The notes below the pieces were generated by a model. It worked only from the letters and a program-made list of their open reading frames with translations. It had not been told where the DNA came from and ran no database searches. Source: Auanema rhodensis (lineage: Eukaryota; Nematoda; Chromadorea; Rhabditida; Rhabditidae). From it: a DNA stretch of 64,000 nt. The stretch spans positions 5,518,001 to 5,582,000 of the forward strand of contig OZ059895.1 in NCBI GenBank assembly GCA_964057225.1, in the 5' to 3' direction. This document shows positions 1 through 13,652 of the stretch, in pieces (within the stretch, counting starts at the first letter, position 1; each line of letters starts with the position of its first letter). The translations under genes and the position numbers were made by a program.

Positions 1-72
<72 letters not shown>
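1..72. repeat. (CT)36 microsatellite at window edge
   Basis: A perfect CT dinucleotide tract runs from the first base of the window, so its true length is unknown. It is the only perfect tract of this size with CT on the plus strand; the long tracts at 54.6-62.8 kb all have GA on the plus strand. Confidence 0.97.
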
Positions 73-77
<5 letters not shown>

Positions 78-1368
78 AATGTCATTTCTTTTTAATATTC
101 TTCCAACTGTTGTCCGGAAAATTTGACTGAAACGTCAAACTATTCAAAACTTTTTAAAATATTTTTTCGTGTTAATATGAAATACCATCATCATGCCTCG
201 TATTCAATCCAGAAAACAGCTTTGAACAATTGGAATGTATTAAAAGAAATTCTTTTCTATGAATTTCTACAATACTACTTGTCAAAGAAATTCTAATAAA
301 CATATTATCCAAATAAGGTCTGAAACTTCATCTTACTAAGTGGGTTGATGCCACCACAGGATAACATACTATTAGGATGTCGACATGTTCTGACCTTCAA
401 ACTTTTGGGTCGGTCCTATTCTAGAGCTTATACGCCTTGCTGACGTCCTTCAGGCAGTATTCTCGAATCACCCTCTTTCTTCGTATACGCCCTCTATTCC
501 CTCTCTTTCTACTTTCCTACTCTGATCTCTCTCTCTCTTTCTCTCTCTTTCATTGGTTTGCTGTATTCTCGAGCTGACATGGTCAATAAAGTTTTTTTTG
601 CGAACTTATCACAATCATTAACAGCCCATTGGTCAGAAAAATAAATAAATTTGGCGAGAAAATTGATTTGAAATAGTTTTGGCAATAGTTTGTCTCGTTT
701 AATTTCAATCAACTATTAAAGTATAGTTATAATATAAAGAAAACATGATGGTAAAAATGATTAACAGCTTGATTCATCAGAAACATTTCCTATTTCCGAA
801 TAATATTATTATCAAATTGCATTAACTGTAGAAAAAACAAACTTTTTCTTGTTTGAAAGTTTGTTATTAAGCATTGTGAAAGAAGTGTTTAACTATTTGT
901 ATGTCTAGTTATAGTCAAGCTTTTAGAATGAATACTTAATGACTAATGACATATGATAGTGGACAACATATCAAATCTTAGTTAAAGATTGATTATGAAA
1001 ATAGATTTATTTGACATTTTCTTTAATTAGATTCTTAAAGAAATGAAAGGAAAATCATAGAATTGTGAATGATTACGTGATGTTGAAATGATAATGATGA
1101 GAGCTGGATTAATGGATATTGAATGTTTAGACGATCATAATCAACTATACGCATAGCAAAGAATAATATACCATTTTTCTATATCATCTCTTCATCATTT
1201 TCTTCACATAATCTCACTTTTCCACCTAATTTGGGTACTAATTTCACTTTTACCATCGAAAATAGATGCAACTTTTTCTAATATAGCCCAATTATCATCA
1301 ACAATCACAAAATCTAGTGATGATGTACCAAGAAGCAGAATATCGGCACATCTAGTTTCTATATTCTG

Positions 1369-1425
<57 letters not shown>

Positions 1426-1602
1426 CTTTAGTTCTATTAATTTTCTTAATTCTTCCTCTCTTTCATCAACTGCAACTGCATTTCACCTGCCCTCTTCGTC
1501 CCTTATTGTTCCGTTCCACTCATATAAACAACAATAACAACAACAGTAGCTTTTATCAAGAAAACTTTTATTAAGTACGAACAATTAGTGTTTGACACTT
1601 CA
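73..1602. other. AT-rich intergenic stretch without recognised gene
   Basis: No reading frame here has gene-like length or splice support. The only structure I see is a second, interrupted CT tract at about 1370-1428 that grades into TTTC units. Confidence 0.6.
1370..1428. repeat. Interrupted (CT)n/(TTTC)n tract
   Basis: CT dinucleotides with one TGTC interruption run into four TTTC-like units. This is simple sequence upstream of the TPM-domain gene. Confidence 0.9.
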
Positions 1603-1771
1603 TCAACTATAACTATGATGATGATGATTAGTAGTTGAACTTATATTTGTCATTTGATAATTGTTTGAGCTTGATGTTGAATAAGAACTAGACGGATGGT
1701 AGTATTCGGTCATTAACAGCTTAGCCAAACGTGGAAAACTAGATTTTCTCAAATCCGACTGTATATTACCC
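1603..1771 (-). CDS. Possible 3'-terminal exon of an unidentified minus-strand gene
   Basis: Read on the minus strand, a good acceptor (ending TTTGTCCTCAG, just above 1771) is followed by about 55 open codons and a TGA stop at 1603-1605. The reading starts GNIQSDLRKSSFPRLAKLL and ends in a Ser/Asn/His-rich tail with four consecutive His. The composition and codon choice look coding, and the tail looks like a disordered cytoplasmic C-terminus. The exon would begin one base before a codon boundary, so an upstream exon is required. That exon should lie above 1.8 kb, where the plus-strand TPM gene sits, so the two genes would overlap or interleave. I found no upstream partner and recognise no family. 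It could also be a chance ORF. Confidence 0.35.
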
Positions 1772-2388
1772 CTGAGGACAAATACAAATGCACATGTATC
1801 ATGTTGGATAGTCATGAAATTGTTTAATATCTATCATTAGAATGATGTAATTTCGTTAGTATTCGATAGGAAATAGTATAAAACGTGTTGTTTACAATGA
1901 TTCAAACTAGATATTGAGGGATAAAATACAAAAATATTATTGTTAACTTCAATAGTTTTCTTCAATTTTCTTTTTTTTTATGAAACATCTCCATACGTTC
2001 TTTCCTAACATGTTCACATATGTGTGTATGTTTCAAGGACAACGGAACATGGAACCGATGGTCATTTAGAATCATGAGTCACATCCTAACATCCAATCTA
2101 TGTAACATATACAGTGTGTTTTAACCTCACTTTCATCAGAATTACTACCACCACCTGTCCATATATCTTTTTCCATTTGTCTTCATTTCTCTACGAGTTT
2201 TTCTTTCATTTTGGGATTCTTCTTTGTGTTTTCTGAGACGATTAGAAACGATCCCAATGCAATTGTTCCTACTACATCCCCCCACCCCATCCTCTTCTAC
2301 CACAAACCGTACAAGGAATTGAAAATGCTAGAAGTCATATAAACAAAACAAAATTGAATAAAGAACTATAATATACAAAGATATTTAG
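1772..2388. other. Sequence upstream of the TPM-domain gene; first exon not found
   Basis: The first coding exon and signal peptide of the TPM gene should lie here or further left. A short in-frame stretch near 2230-2342 could be part of it, but I could not choose an ATG or a splice chain. Confidence 0.4.
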
Positions 2389-5300
2389 ACCAATGGTTCT
2401 CAATATTTCGATGAATATGAAACTTGTAAAAAAGAGGAAGGCTTCGGAAATTCTTCCTATGTATGTGATCCATCCCATCGTCTTGCAGCTAATACTAAGA
2501 AGAAGCTGAGTGATATGCTTACAAGCCTTCAGACAAGAATAGGGTTAGAAAATTCATGATCAACAATCTGATTGATGCTATTCCAGATGCGAATGTGTAG
2601 ACGGATGCCAACGTGCAGATGGACGTGATGGATTCATCGGTGTTCTTCATGTATCAACAACAAAGAATGTTAGTTCTTATTCCGTATATCATTCTGAATT
2701 TACATTTTTCATATTTAGAGTGATAATTTGGAAGAAGATGTTCGTCAAGAATATGCTGATCTTCAACTTGGTAATGCTAGCTGTGATCATGGGTTAATCC
2801 TGGTATATATGAAAGATACTCAAAAGGTTAGTTTTATAAACATTTTTTATTAGAAATATATTAAAATTTGAAAACAAAGAAAAGAACAAAATGGTTTAAA
2901 GAATCTTTCAAATCCTATAATTCATTCATAAATCTTATTTTTTCTTTTTTGATCTTTGTCGAAATTTAAGTTGTCCTTCTAAAGGGCATTTACATCTGAC
3001 ATCTTAAGCATCCTGCTCAGCAGGATTCATTGATGCACGATCAGTAAAACGGTACTGACCGCGTTACTGGCATAAGATGAGATTCTGTTCAGATGAGCCG
3101 TCAATGACTAATGTCATTTCGGCTTTTTGACTTAAAATGTTGAATGACAAGATAGTTCAAGATGAAGGACAACAAAGTGATATTAGAGAGACAGGTTGAC
3201 ATAGAAGAGTTTGAAAGAGTTCAAAATGAAAAGATTTAAGAGATTTTCTTTATAAACAAACATAATTACAAGTTTATAATTATAAAAAAGAAATAAAATT
3301 ATTTATAATAAAACAATTTCTTTACTATATTTTAACTATAAAAGCTTTTCATATAATTAGAATATTATATTTATTCAAATACATCATCAGTACATCTTTC
3401 TATATATTATTACTCTTTTTTTTCTTTTTTCCTTATAATGATTTGAAGAATTGTGTTGAAAGAAAACAAGAACCAGTCTTCTAACCGACAACCTATCATT
3501 TCTTTCTCTCTTTCTCTCTTATTCTCTTGTTCATTCCCTCTTTCTTTCACTATTTCTTTTTTTCTTTTTTTTGTCTCTTCATGTCCATTGATGATGTTGA
3601 CAAGAATTATTATGAAATTATCAAACAGATGACATTCCATTGTCATTACTACATAATTGCCTCCTTCTGTTTCGGTTTCGTTTTCTTTTCAATCTCTTCA
3701 TCTTTTTCTTTCTATCTATCTATCTATCTATCTCTCTATAACATTCAGTTTCAATGGTTATATTCAAATTGAACGAAGCTGCTTGATGACATAGATTTCA
3801 AATCATCACCCACCACCACATTCATTGAAATATTATATGCGTGAGCGATTAGGAAATGAAATGATAAAAACATAGCAACAGATGAGAATATTGAAGAAAA
3901 AGAAGAAGAAGAAGCAATATACAACCGTCTTTATCGGAAAAATCAAGTTAAGATATGATATTTTCACGTCTAATTTGCATACATTCACGTATTGCGCATG
4001 ATGCCATTATGTTAAAGCTTGTTGAAAACATAGATTTCTTCGTTAAATCTATTGATATCATAAAAATCGTTTCAATTTGCTATTGCACTCGTAAAATTGA
4101 ATTTGCGCTGAAACTTGGTTCAAGTTTTATAGTTGATAATAAGCTAATTATCGCCTCAGGGGACTGTTTGAAACTTGGAAGAAATATTGAGTATGGAAAA
4201 TGATCTAATCAATGTCATTATTACTTAGATCATAATCAGAATATTTATTGATGATGTTTGGTAATAACATTACCATATCATCAGAAAAAAAACATAATTT
4301 TTACTTGAAACTTGCATGTGTATGAAGAAAATGACACAAGTTTCTGCACTTGTAAAACACTTATCTTGTACAAGTTTTCATTCCATTTAAGGTTAAGATG
4401 ATTATAGTGCTTGTTAAAGTAAAGAGAATCAAAAGAAAAAGAAAGAGTAAACTAGAAGAAGAGAGAAAATCGAGTTTGTTTTTTTGAGGAAAAAAGGAAA
4501 ATAGAAAAAAAACGATTTTCACTTTCATTATGTGTTACTTGTATGAATAGAATTGTCTTACTCTTCTAATCGGCTTAAAGACCTAAAAGGAGAAGAGAGA
4601 GAGAGGGTGAAGGAGAGAGAGAGAGTAGGTTACAAAAAAACATTCCATTATATACATAGACAACTCATTTTTTTTGAACAAGATGAGGAGAATTTAACAT
4701 GAAAATTGCAAAATTTTCATCCTGTTTGCATAATGTAGATTATTTTTTATTATATTTTGTAAATGTTTGGGAAAGAAAAATAAATAAGAAAACAAAAAAA
4801 AACAGAAGAAGAAAATAAATTTAAATTAAAAAGAAGGGAACTTAAGTAAAAGATTTATCTTCTATGTATATATTCCCTAATAAAGTAAAATATATTTCTT
4901 TAGTTGTTCCTTCTACACATAGAAGAGCTTTTTATTTTAAAAATCATTAAATGGCCAGTTTAATTGACAAAAATGTTGTCTTAAAAAAGTAATTGAAATC
5001 TAATATAGTGTGACCGGACTCGGCTATTATTCGTAATAGGCCGGTGATCGGTAAGTAACATCTATATTTCTAAATTATAATTTATTTCATTATTTTATAA
5101 ATTTTAATCTTTTATTAATATACATAATTATTTTAAAATATTAAATATTAAATATGAATTGATCTTTCTCTTCTTCTTTTCTTCTTTCTCTACTTTACTT
5201 CTCAATCATTCTCATGTATCGTAACGATTTTACCTCTATCTTTAACCTATCTTACATACATAAGCTATCGGTGTCTTAATTTCATTTCAACTGTTTCGGA

Positions 5301-8300
5301 ACATCTACTACGATACAAAACAGCCTTGACAGACCAAAGTTGAAATGTGTCTAGCCGATATTCTTGATGATTCAGATCTGAACTAAGATATTTCATGATA
5401 AACTTTCTTGATATGTCGGAATAAAAAACATAAAAGAGTTGAATATATAGTATGTAGATAAGCTTCATGAATGTATATATACAATTATTTATTTTAAAAA
5501 TTTAAATAATACAAAGAAAACGTTGAAAGTTAAGTTTTCTTCGTTATCTATTATCTTATCCAATTCAAATCTTTGTATTTAAAATGAAAATAATTTATGA
5601 CTCCTTGTTAGTTAGTGATTATCGTATCACATAGTTAATACTCTAGCTATTAAAAGCTATTGTTGATTGATCAGTCTGGGATTAAACCGACAAACATAAC
5701 TGTTATCATATATTTAATTGACTATCTCAATTAGGCTAAAACCTATAAAAATATCTAAATCTTAAATGACAAAAACTATATCCATGAATATACATATATG
5801 TGTACAAATATTTCTTTTATTATTTTATTTTATTAAAAATATGTTGACACGAAAATAAAAAAAAACTAAACGAGTTGGTCCTCTGTTTAGCTTGTTATTA
5901 CCCTTTTTTTCTCTTCTAAATCATCATCATCATCATCATCATCCAGATTATATTAGAGTAGTTAAACATCGCGAAGATACAAAAGATCAATGTTTTTCTT
6001 ATATTCATATAGATAGATAGATATATATATATGAATTAAAGAATTACTAGGCTAAAAAACATGGGAAATTGAGGACAAAGTCAAAATTTTTCAACAACAA
6101 GGAAAACGAAATAAACTTTAAATGAATTAATGATCTGAATTAATATCATTAAATGTATGTATTACAACTAAAATTATAGTACATACATATATATATATAT
6201 ATCAATAAAGAAACAATGTTAATGAAAAAGTACAAAAAAACAAGATTTCAATTGTTTTTTTTTGTTTTTTTTTAAAGAAAAATAGAAAAGATGATCTATT
6301 TGTCATAAATACATATATATTAAGAATTTATTTTTCAGTTGGCTACTTACCGAGGAGGACGTTCGTTTGTTCTACTTACTGATGAAGATATGCAGAAGCT
6401 TCATACATTAGCTGCTAAGGTAACAAAGATTCTATCAATGAAACCTCATAAATCAATGAGGGCGACCATCCCTTGTTTTGACATATCGTTTTAGTCAATC
6501 TTCACGAAATTTCATTGCAGAATTCGATAATTTTCTTTCATTTTTTTTCTGTTTTTTAGGGACCAGGAGAGAGCGATACATTGGCTTTGCAATTCTTATT
6601 AAGCAACTATAAAGATGTAATTGAAAATCCAGTACAACGATCTGAAACATGGGTGGTAAGTACTAGTTACATATAGTAAATATTTATTTTTAATATTATA
6701 TTAATTATCTTATTTTATAATTTATAGTTTATTTCAATATAACATACATATTATTCTAAATTTAATAATTAAAATAGAAATAATTTGAAAAAGAAATATT
6801 ATTGAAATGTTATCTCAATTTTTAATTATTTTTTATGTTAAAAGAATATTTTCTACTTTATAAGAAGACATCGTTCTACCGATATGCATGTCACATTACA
6901 TAGCTGTCGTCGTCATTGCCATATCTCTTGTTCTACAGAATGATACCTTCTCGGCCACAACTGCAATTGAAGCAATGACCTTCCTTGCCTGTCTTCAAAC
7001 ATGATGTATCATATCCATCCAGCCATCTGACTTGAAAGGAAAGCTCTCAAACAGACAAATGGTCCTATGGTGAACGAAAACGCTATAACCTTGAAGTGAT
7101 TTTGGTTCGTCAGGTCGTCCTCGTCAAATGCAACAAGTCGTAGTTATGTCATATTGAGCCTTTTCATGCTGGATTATGAACATCATGTGAGAGACTTAAT
7201 GCCTATTTCCTAGGATTGTCTTGTAGACAGTGTGATAAATCCTAGTTCAAGTTGTCTTAGGTTGTGATGAAATTTTATGAGGCAAAAACTGATTGACTTC
7301 AAATCATATAACGTAAAAACTTGGATGGAAAACTGGCATTCAGACAAATACAAACCCAAGTTGCTAGAAGCTAAAGCATTATGATGAATGTCTCCCTACT
7401 ATCGTCGGCTTTTGACACGTCCAAAACAAGTAGTTGGAGTCATAAATTTTGATTGCTTCTTCTCAAAAATCAAATATCATTTTCCACCTTGTCCACTTTA
7501 TCTCCTATCTTCATTTCCTACCAGAACAATCAAATTCACAGAGTTCAAGCAATTTCGACCGAATTCATCCGAGCCGATTACAACGTCGTGTGTTCAGATA
7601 TCTGCCCTCCGGCAAACTCGTTCAATTCGTCTGTGGCAAATCGCAAAACAATCGGCTTGTTAGTGGTGGAAGGAGATGACAAGCGTGTGGATGAACATAT
7701 AAAAACAACCGGTTTTTGGCAATCCGTTGACTTTTCTGAAACATTAAATGGAAGGCTAGTAGGAGGGGATGACATTTTTCCGTGACTATCAACGAAAAAA
7801 ATATGAGAAAATCGTATGAGATTCGGTTCTCACAATAGCGGGGTTTCATATTTCCCTTAAAATTATTTGTTTTTATAGTTAATCCAAAAACTTTTAAAAA
7901 TAATTTTTATTAAGAGAATTGAAGAAAAAAATAATTATTTCACTTATTTCAGCCTTTATTGGGTTTGATTGCTGCTGTTCTTATAGTACTCGTTATTCTC
8001 GGAGTACTTCTAGCTCTGTTATTAGCTCGTTTCTGTTGCTGTTGTGTCAAGAGAAAGAAGGATGTGTATCATGTTAATACTTTACCATCCTATAAGACAA
8101 TCGAGCCGTTGTATGTTGTTACTCCACCAGTGTAAGCAGCGTCATTACTTCTATAATTCCAAAATGTTTTAAATTTGTTTTCAGAGCTCCACCACTCAAT
8201 CGTGCTATGTCGGATGCTATTTACTCTACACCATATTCTGGAAGTCCTTTACCTTTCCCACCACCACCTGGCAGTGCCGTTCCTCACACACCATCATCAA

Positions 8301-8745
8301 CAGCAGCCCACCGTATACGTGGAGATCATGAAACACCAATTGCCAAGAGATATACCGATGTAAGTTTATGCTTCATGATGAAAACAAGGAATTATATATG
8401 TTCTGAATAGTATCTCTTTATCATGAAGACAATAATGATGGGATACATTTGAAAATTATCCTTTTTTCCAGGCTGCCCGCAGTGAGCCCGGTTCTCTTCG
8501 TCGTATCGGAGATACCGACATCTACTCTCTACCACCACCACCACTCCACGACCTCCAATCACACATTTATGGAACAAGTAATCACATTCTTTTATGAAAA
8601 ACATCAATACTTTTACGTTTTTTCAGTCCCACGAGCTACCTTGTCACCGAGAGCTCGTATGTCGCCAAAGGAAGCTGAAGACTTGCAATGGTTAGACCCT
8701 AAAAGAAAGCAAGAGACTCAAACAAGAGAAGAGTTAATCTACTAA
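2389..8745 (+). CDS. TPM-domain single-pass membrane protein, MOLO-1-like (5' end incomplete)
   Basis: Nine exons join in phase: 2389-2543, 2587-2668, 2719-2826, 6339-6419, 6560-6655, 7953-8131, 8185-8359, 8472-8577 and 8627-8745, about 367 residues. The extracellular part has Cys-containing segments (CDPSHRL, CECVDGC) and a TPM-fold stretch in which NLEEDVRQEYADLQLG is followed by GLILVYMKDTQKLATYRGGR. A strong hydrophobic helix follows (PLLGLIAAVLIVLVILGVLL), then a CCCC juxtamembrane cluster with basic residues, a likely palmitoylation site. The cytoplasmic tail is rich in proline (LPFPPPPG, LPPPPL) and serine. The domain order matches the nematode family of MOLO-1, the auxiliary protein of levamisole acetylcholine receptors; I infer a membrane accessory role and cannot say which paralogue this is. 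The 2389 exon follows an acceptor, so the true start and signal peptide lie upstream and are missing. Two introns are unusually large (3.5 and 1.3 kb). Confidence 0.8.
2827..6338. other. 3.5 kb intron of the TPM-domain gene
   Basis: This AT-rich intron contains a (CTAT)n tract at 3711-3738, a (CAT)n tract at 5921-5943 and a strong TTCG-loop hairpin at 5013-5052. Several 60-80 codon frames occur on both strands (for example 3955-4203 plus and 5265-5400 minus). None has a clear acceptor, donor and phase chain, so I do not call a nested gene. Confidence 0.7.
5013..5052. other. Stable hairpin with TTCG tetraloop
   Basis: The arms CGGCTATTA (5021-5029) and TAATAGGCCG (5034-5043) pair over nine base pairs with one bulged G around a TTCG loop. 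An outer ACCG/CGGT pair (5013-5016 with 5049-5052) closes an internal loop. UUCG is a classic stable RNA tetraloop. The element lies in the large intron of the TPM gene and stands out from its AT-rich surroundings. Its function is unknown. Confidence 0.6.
6656..7952. other. 1.3 kb intron with a GC-richer insert of unknown origin
   Basis: From about 6870 to 7850 the base composition is clearly less AT-rich than the flanks. Several overlapping frames of 62-110 codons stay open on both strands between 7388 and 7849. No protein family, terminal inverted repeat or splice chain is visible. It may be a decayed mobile element or an inserted gene fragment. Confidence 0.5.
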
Positions 8746-9184
8746 AAAAAGATGTAGCTGACTCTCGAACTGTCATCGGGTCTTATCCTCTTTCGTTATA
8801 TTATAATTTTGTAAAAAAAAAGACGAATAGTAGTTTAAATACCTTTGGACACCATCTACAAACTTCTTCTTACTTACGATGTCTTCAAGAATTCTAAAAT
8901 GGTCATATCCATTACAACCAAAATGATTGTTCTATTCAACTCAATTGACTAAGCATATCAAATGATATTATATCTTATTATTTTGATTTCTTTGAAATGT
9001 CCTCCTCCTACGACTTATGTAAGTACGTGCCGTTTAAACCCGTGCCTTCTTGATACTCAACTTGAACATAGCATTTTCCCAAGAAAGCTATTTTGCTTAT
9101 TGTATTCTTTAATTAAAGGTTACCATGTAAGCTAATAAATATATTTTAAACTCTAAAATAACTTTATTATATATACAATCTAAT
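8746..9184. other. Convergent 3' region between the TPM gene and rad-8
   Basis: This should hold the 3' UTRs of two convergent genes. It is AT-rich with poly(A)-like runs, and I see no other gene in it. Confidence 0.7.
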
Positions 9185-10596
9185 TTAAGAAATCTCTATA
9201 ATTGTCTTTCCTTTACCATGTAATTGAGCAACTTTTTCGAATGCTTTTGGAACATCTGAGAAACCATAAGTGCATTCTACGATAGGTTTCAGCTAAAATA
9301 TAAGAAGTTATATTTTACATTGAACAAAGATGTCTAACCTTTCCTTCACTAGCAAAGCGAGAGATTTGCTGCATGCATTCCGAATGAGGCATAAAGAAGG
9401 CATACGAGAACCATCGTCCACGGAAAGCACTCTGAAATATTGGCAAAATATGGTAAACTAAATATTTAGAAATTACAGCATAGGATCTTTGGAAGTATTT
9501 AAATGCAGTTGTAAATAAGCCAGGCACTAAGCCATGACGGTCAGTTTCCCTCATTAAGGGACTAATAATAGTTACATGAACACAGTTTCTCCAAACACCT
9601 TGTACCTATAACATATACAGTAAAATGAAAAAATAAAAAATGAAAATTACATTATCACTCCATCGAGCAAGATCAGAATCAACACAATCAAATATAACTT
9701 CAAAGGGTCCAGCGCTGATTAGTTGATCCTTTACATCATCAGCTCGATAATCTATGGGAACAGCTCCAAGATTTTTGACTCTTTCAAAACTTAATAAAAC
9801 ACATTAAATCATAGAAAAACTGAAAGTACCTGTGTTGTGAACAAGTAGTTACAATTTTATCTACTCCCCAAGCTTTCAGCATCTGAATTGCAATTGTGCC
9901 AACTCCACCGGCACCTCCGTGAATCAAAACTCGTGATGCTACAAAGCAGATTATAATGAAAAACATAAGTATGAAATAACTGAACAATTTTTGCCATTTG
10001 GATTGAGACGAGCAACAGTTACAAGAGCACTCCAAGCTGTATTAGCTGCATAAGGTAAACTAGCAGCTTCCACGTATGTCAAATTTTTGGGTAGAGCTGA
10101 GCACATAGAAGCATCTGTCACAGCATATTCAGCATGGCATCCCTGTCTATGTGGAGGAAATAGAGCCATAACCTAAAAAAAGTTATAGTTCAATGGTGAT
10201 AAATAGAATTCAAAACCTCATCTCCTACAGCTAAATTATGAACTGCTCCACCTACAGCTTCTACAACAGCTGTACAATCTCTGCCAGGAATTAGTGGATA
10301 TCGTTCCTTTGAGAAATCCCACGCATCATATTGTCCTAGTTTTCCTAGAATTTCTTTTCCATAGCCCAAACACATGTAAGTGTCTAACGGATTTACACTG
10401 GCAGCCAAAAAGAGAAGAATCATGAGGGGTTAAGATACCGACTGCTTACTTTTACTTTCAATAAGACTTCTGTTGATTTAGTAATTACAGGGATTGGCAC
10501 AGTTTTCATAGATAAGGGAGCACCGGGAGCTTCTACTTGCCATGCTTTCATTTCACGTATGGCTGTGGAAGCCAATCTTCTTTGAACTGCTGACAT
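9185..10596 (-). CDS. rad-8: RTN4IP1 homologue (mitochondrial quinone-oxidoreductase-like, RAD-8)
   Basis: Eight minus-strand exons join in phase: 10439-10596, 10217-10397, 9986-10172, 9830-9938, 9651-9789, 9477-9605, 9339-9431 and 9185-9292, giving 367 residues. The start MSAVQRRLASTAIREMKAWQ suits a mitochondrial presequence. The zinc-free medium-chain reductase landmarks are visible in order: VNPLD, LIPGRDCTAVVEAVG, VGDEV, LPYAANTAWSAL, the NAD(P)-binding glycine motif GGAGGVGTIAIQ, and CSQ. The second intron boundary was set at a GTATCT donor and TGCCAG acceptor because that restores the family sequence KVxxxVNPLD. RTN4IP1 is a mitochondrial NAD(P)H oxidoreductase linked to coenzyme Q and complex I; its C. 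elegans homologue RAD-8 affects radiation and oxygen sensitivity. It faces rpt-5 divergently across 0.9 kb. Confidence 0.93.
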
Positions 10597-11507
10597 CTTA
10601 TTTCTTTCTTAATTATTTGTATTAAGAAATATAAATAAAAACGAAACAAAAAACAAGAAATATTATATTCATTATTAGCGTCAATTCAACAAAGTAAACC
10701 ACAAATTCATCAATAAAGTTTGAAATAGGAAAATGAAGGTTATGGAGACATTGAATTGGAAGATTAACTTCGACAATGAGAAGAAAATGATAAAATTGTG
10801 GGTTTTAAACAGATTCGACACTGTGACAACACAAAGATCTCGAGCAATTTCATACATCTGCATCAAAAAAAAGTAAACAATCCATTCCATGTTAATCATT
10901 TCAGATAGGCAGGTGCATACTTTTTGTAAGCATTATTTGAAATATTTAATACATGCATAGTTGATTGACTAAAAGAATACTAAAAGAAAGATATACTAAC
11001 TTGAGAAACGTCAAACTTGTTTAAAAGAAAACAGAATTGTCAGCAAAACAAAACAGAACGCAAAAGAAATTTGCTCCATAATTACTTTTTATCGTTAAAA
11101 TTAATGATAATGTTGAAATTGAATAATACATATCAATTGAAAATAAGAATTATTAATAAATTTAAAGCTAATTCATTTTTAAGTTTAGAAATACATAAAA
11201 ATATTGACTAGTTAATCTATATACAATATAATGAAGTGCGTTCTATATCATTAAGTTTTTCAGAATTACATTATTGTTTTATTTACCTTTTATGAATGTG
11301 AATTTCTAAAAAAAACAGCTCATAACAAATAAACTTCTTGAAAGTCGCAAAAATACGTGCGATAATTTCTCTTACTGTATACTACGAACAAGCCTTAGTA
11401 CGCAATCCAAAATCATCAAAATTCTACGATCTCATACTTTATTTTTAGCTATGTTCATTACATATATTTTTTTAACTAGTTTTTATATAATATATTTATA
11501 TATTTAG
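10597..11507. promoter_or_regulatory. Divergent intergenic region between rad-8 and rpt-5
   Basis: These 0.9 kb of AT-rich DNA must carry the promoters of both divergent genes. The only long frames are AT-rich and have no homology that I recognise. A TTTAG acceptor abuts the rpt-5 ATG, as expected for trans-splicing. Confidence 0.6.
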
Positions 11508-13283
<1,776 letters not shown>

Positions 13284-13652
13284 TATAAAGTCACCGGTGA
13301 TCTGAGTTCTGTTTTTTTTTGTTTAAATTTGACGTGTACTCCCTTTTTCAATGGTTCAACTCTAATTTATTATTATAATGACCATATATAAACGATTTCC
13401 TGGCTGCAATGTTGTTATTGTTTACAGGTTTTGCCCTGTTTAATACATTTAGCTGATAGAAGTATTAACTAGTAGCGTATGTTTGTTATTTAGTTTCGGA
13501 TGTGCATGCGTCATGTTGACGTGTACTTCTCACTCTTTACCTCTTCTAACTATTAGTCGGTCGGTCTTAGAGATGTGTAGAGATTAGAATGCTTTTCAAC
13601 CTTGGAATAGGGATATGTCACTGATTCACTTCTTTTTTGTTGTTTAGACCTA
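13284..13652. other. Intercistronic region rpt-5 / carrier A
   Basis: This 369 bp gap ends with a T-rich TGTTTAG acceptor a few bases before the next ATG. That layout suits polycistronic transcription with trans-splicing. Confidence 0.6.

Noticed and set aside
3410-3772. Opposed ORFs around 3.5 kb.
   Set aside because: Both derive from a T/C-rich stretch and a (CTAT)n tract; no splice support.
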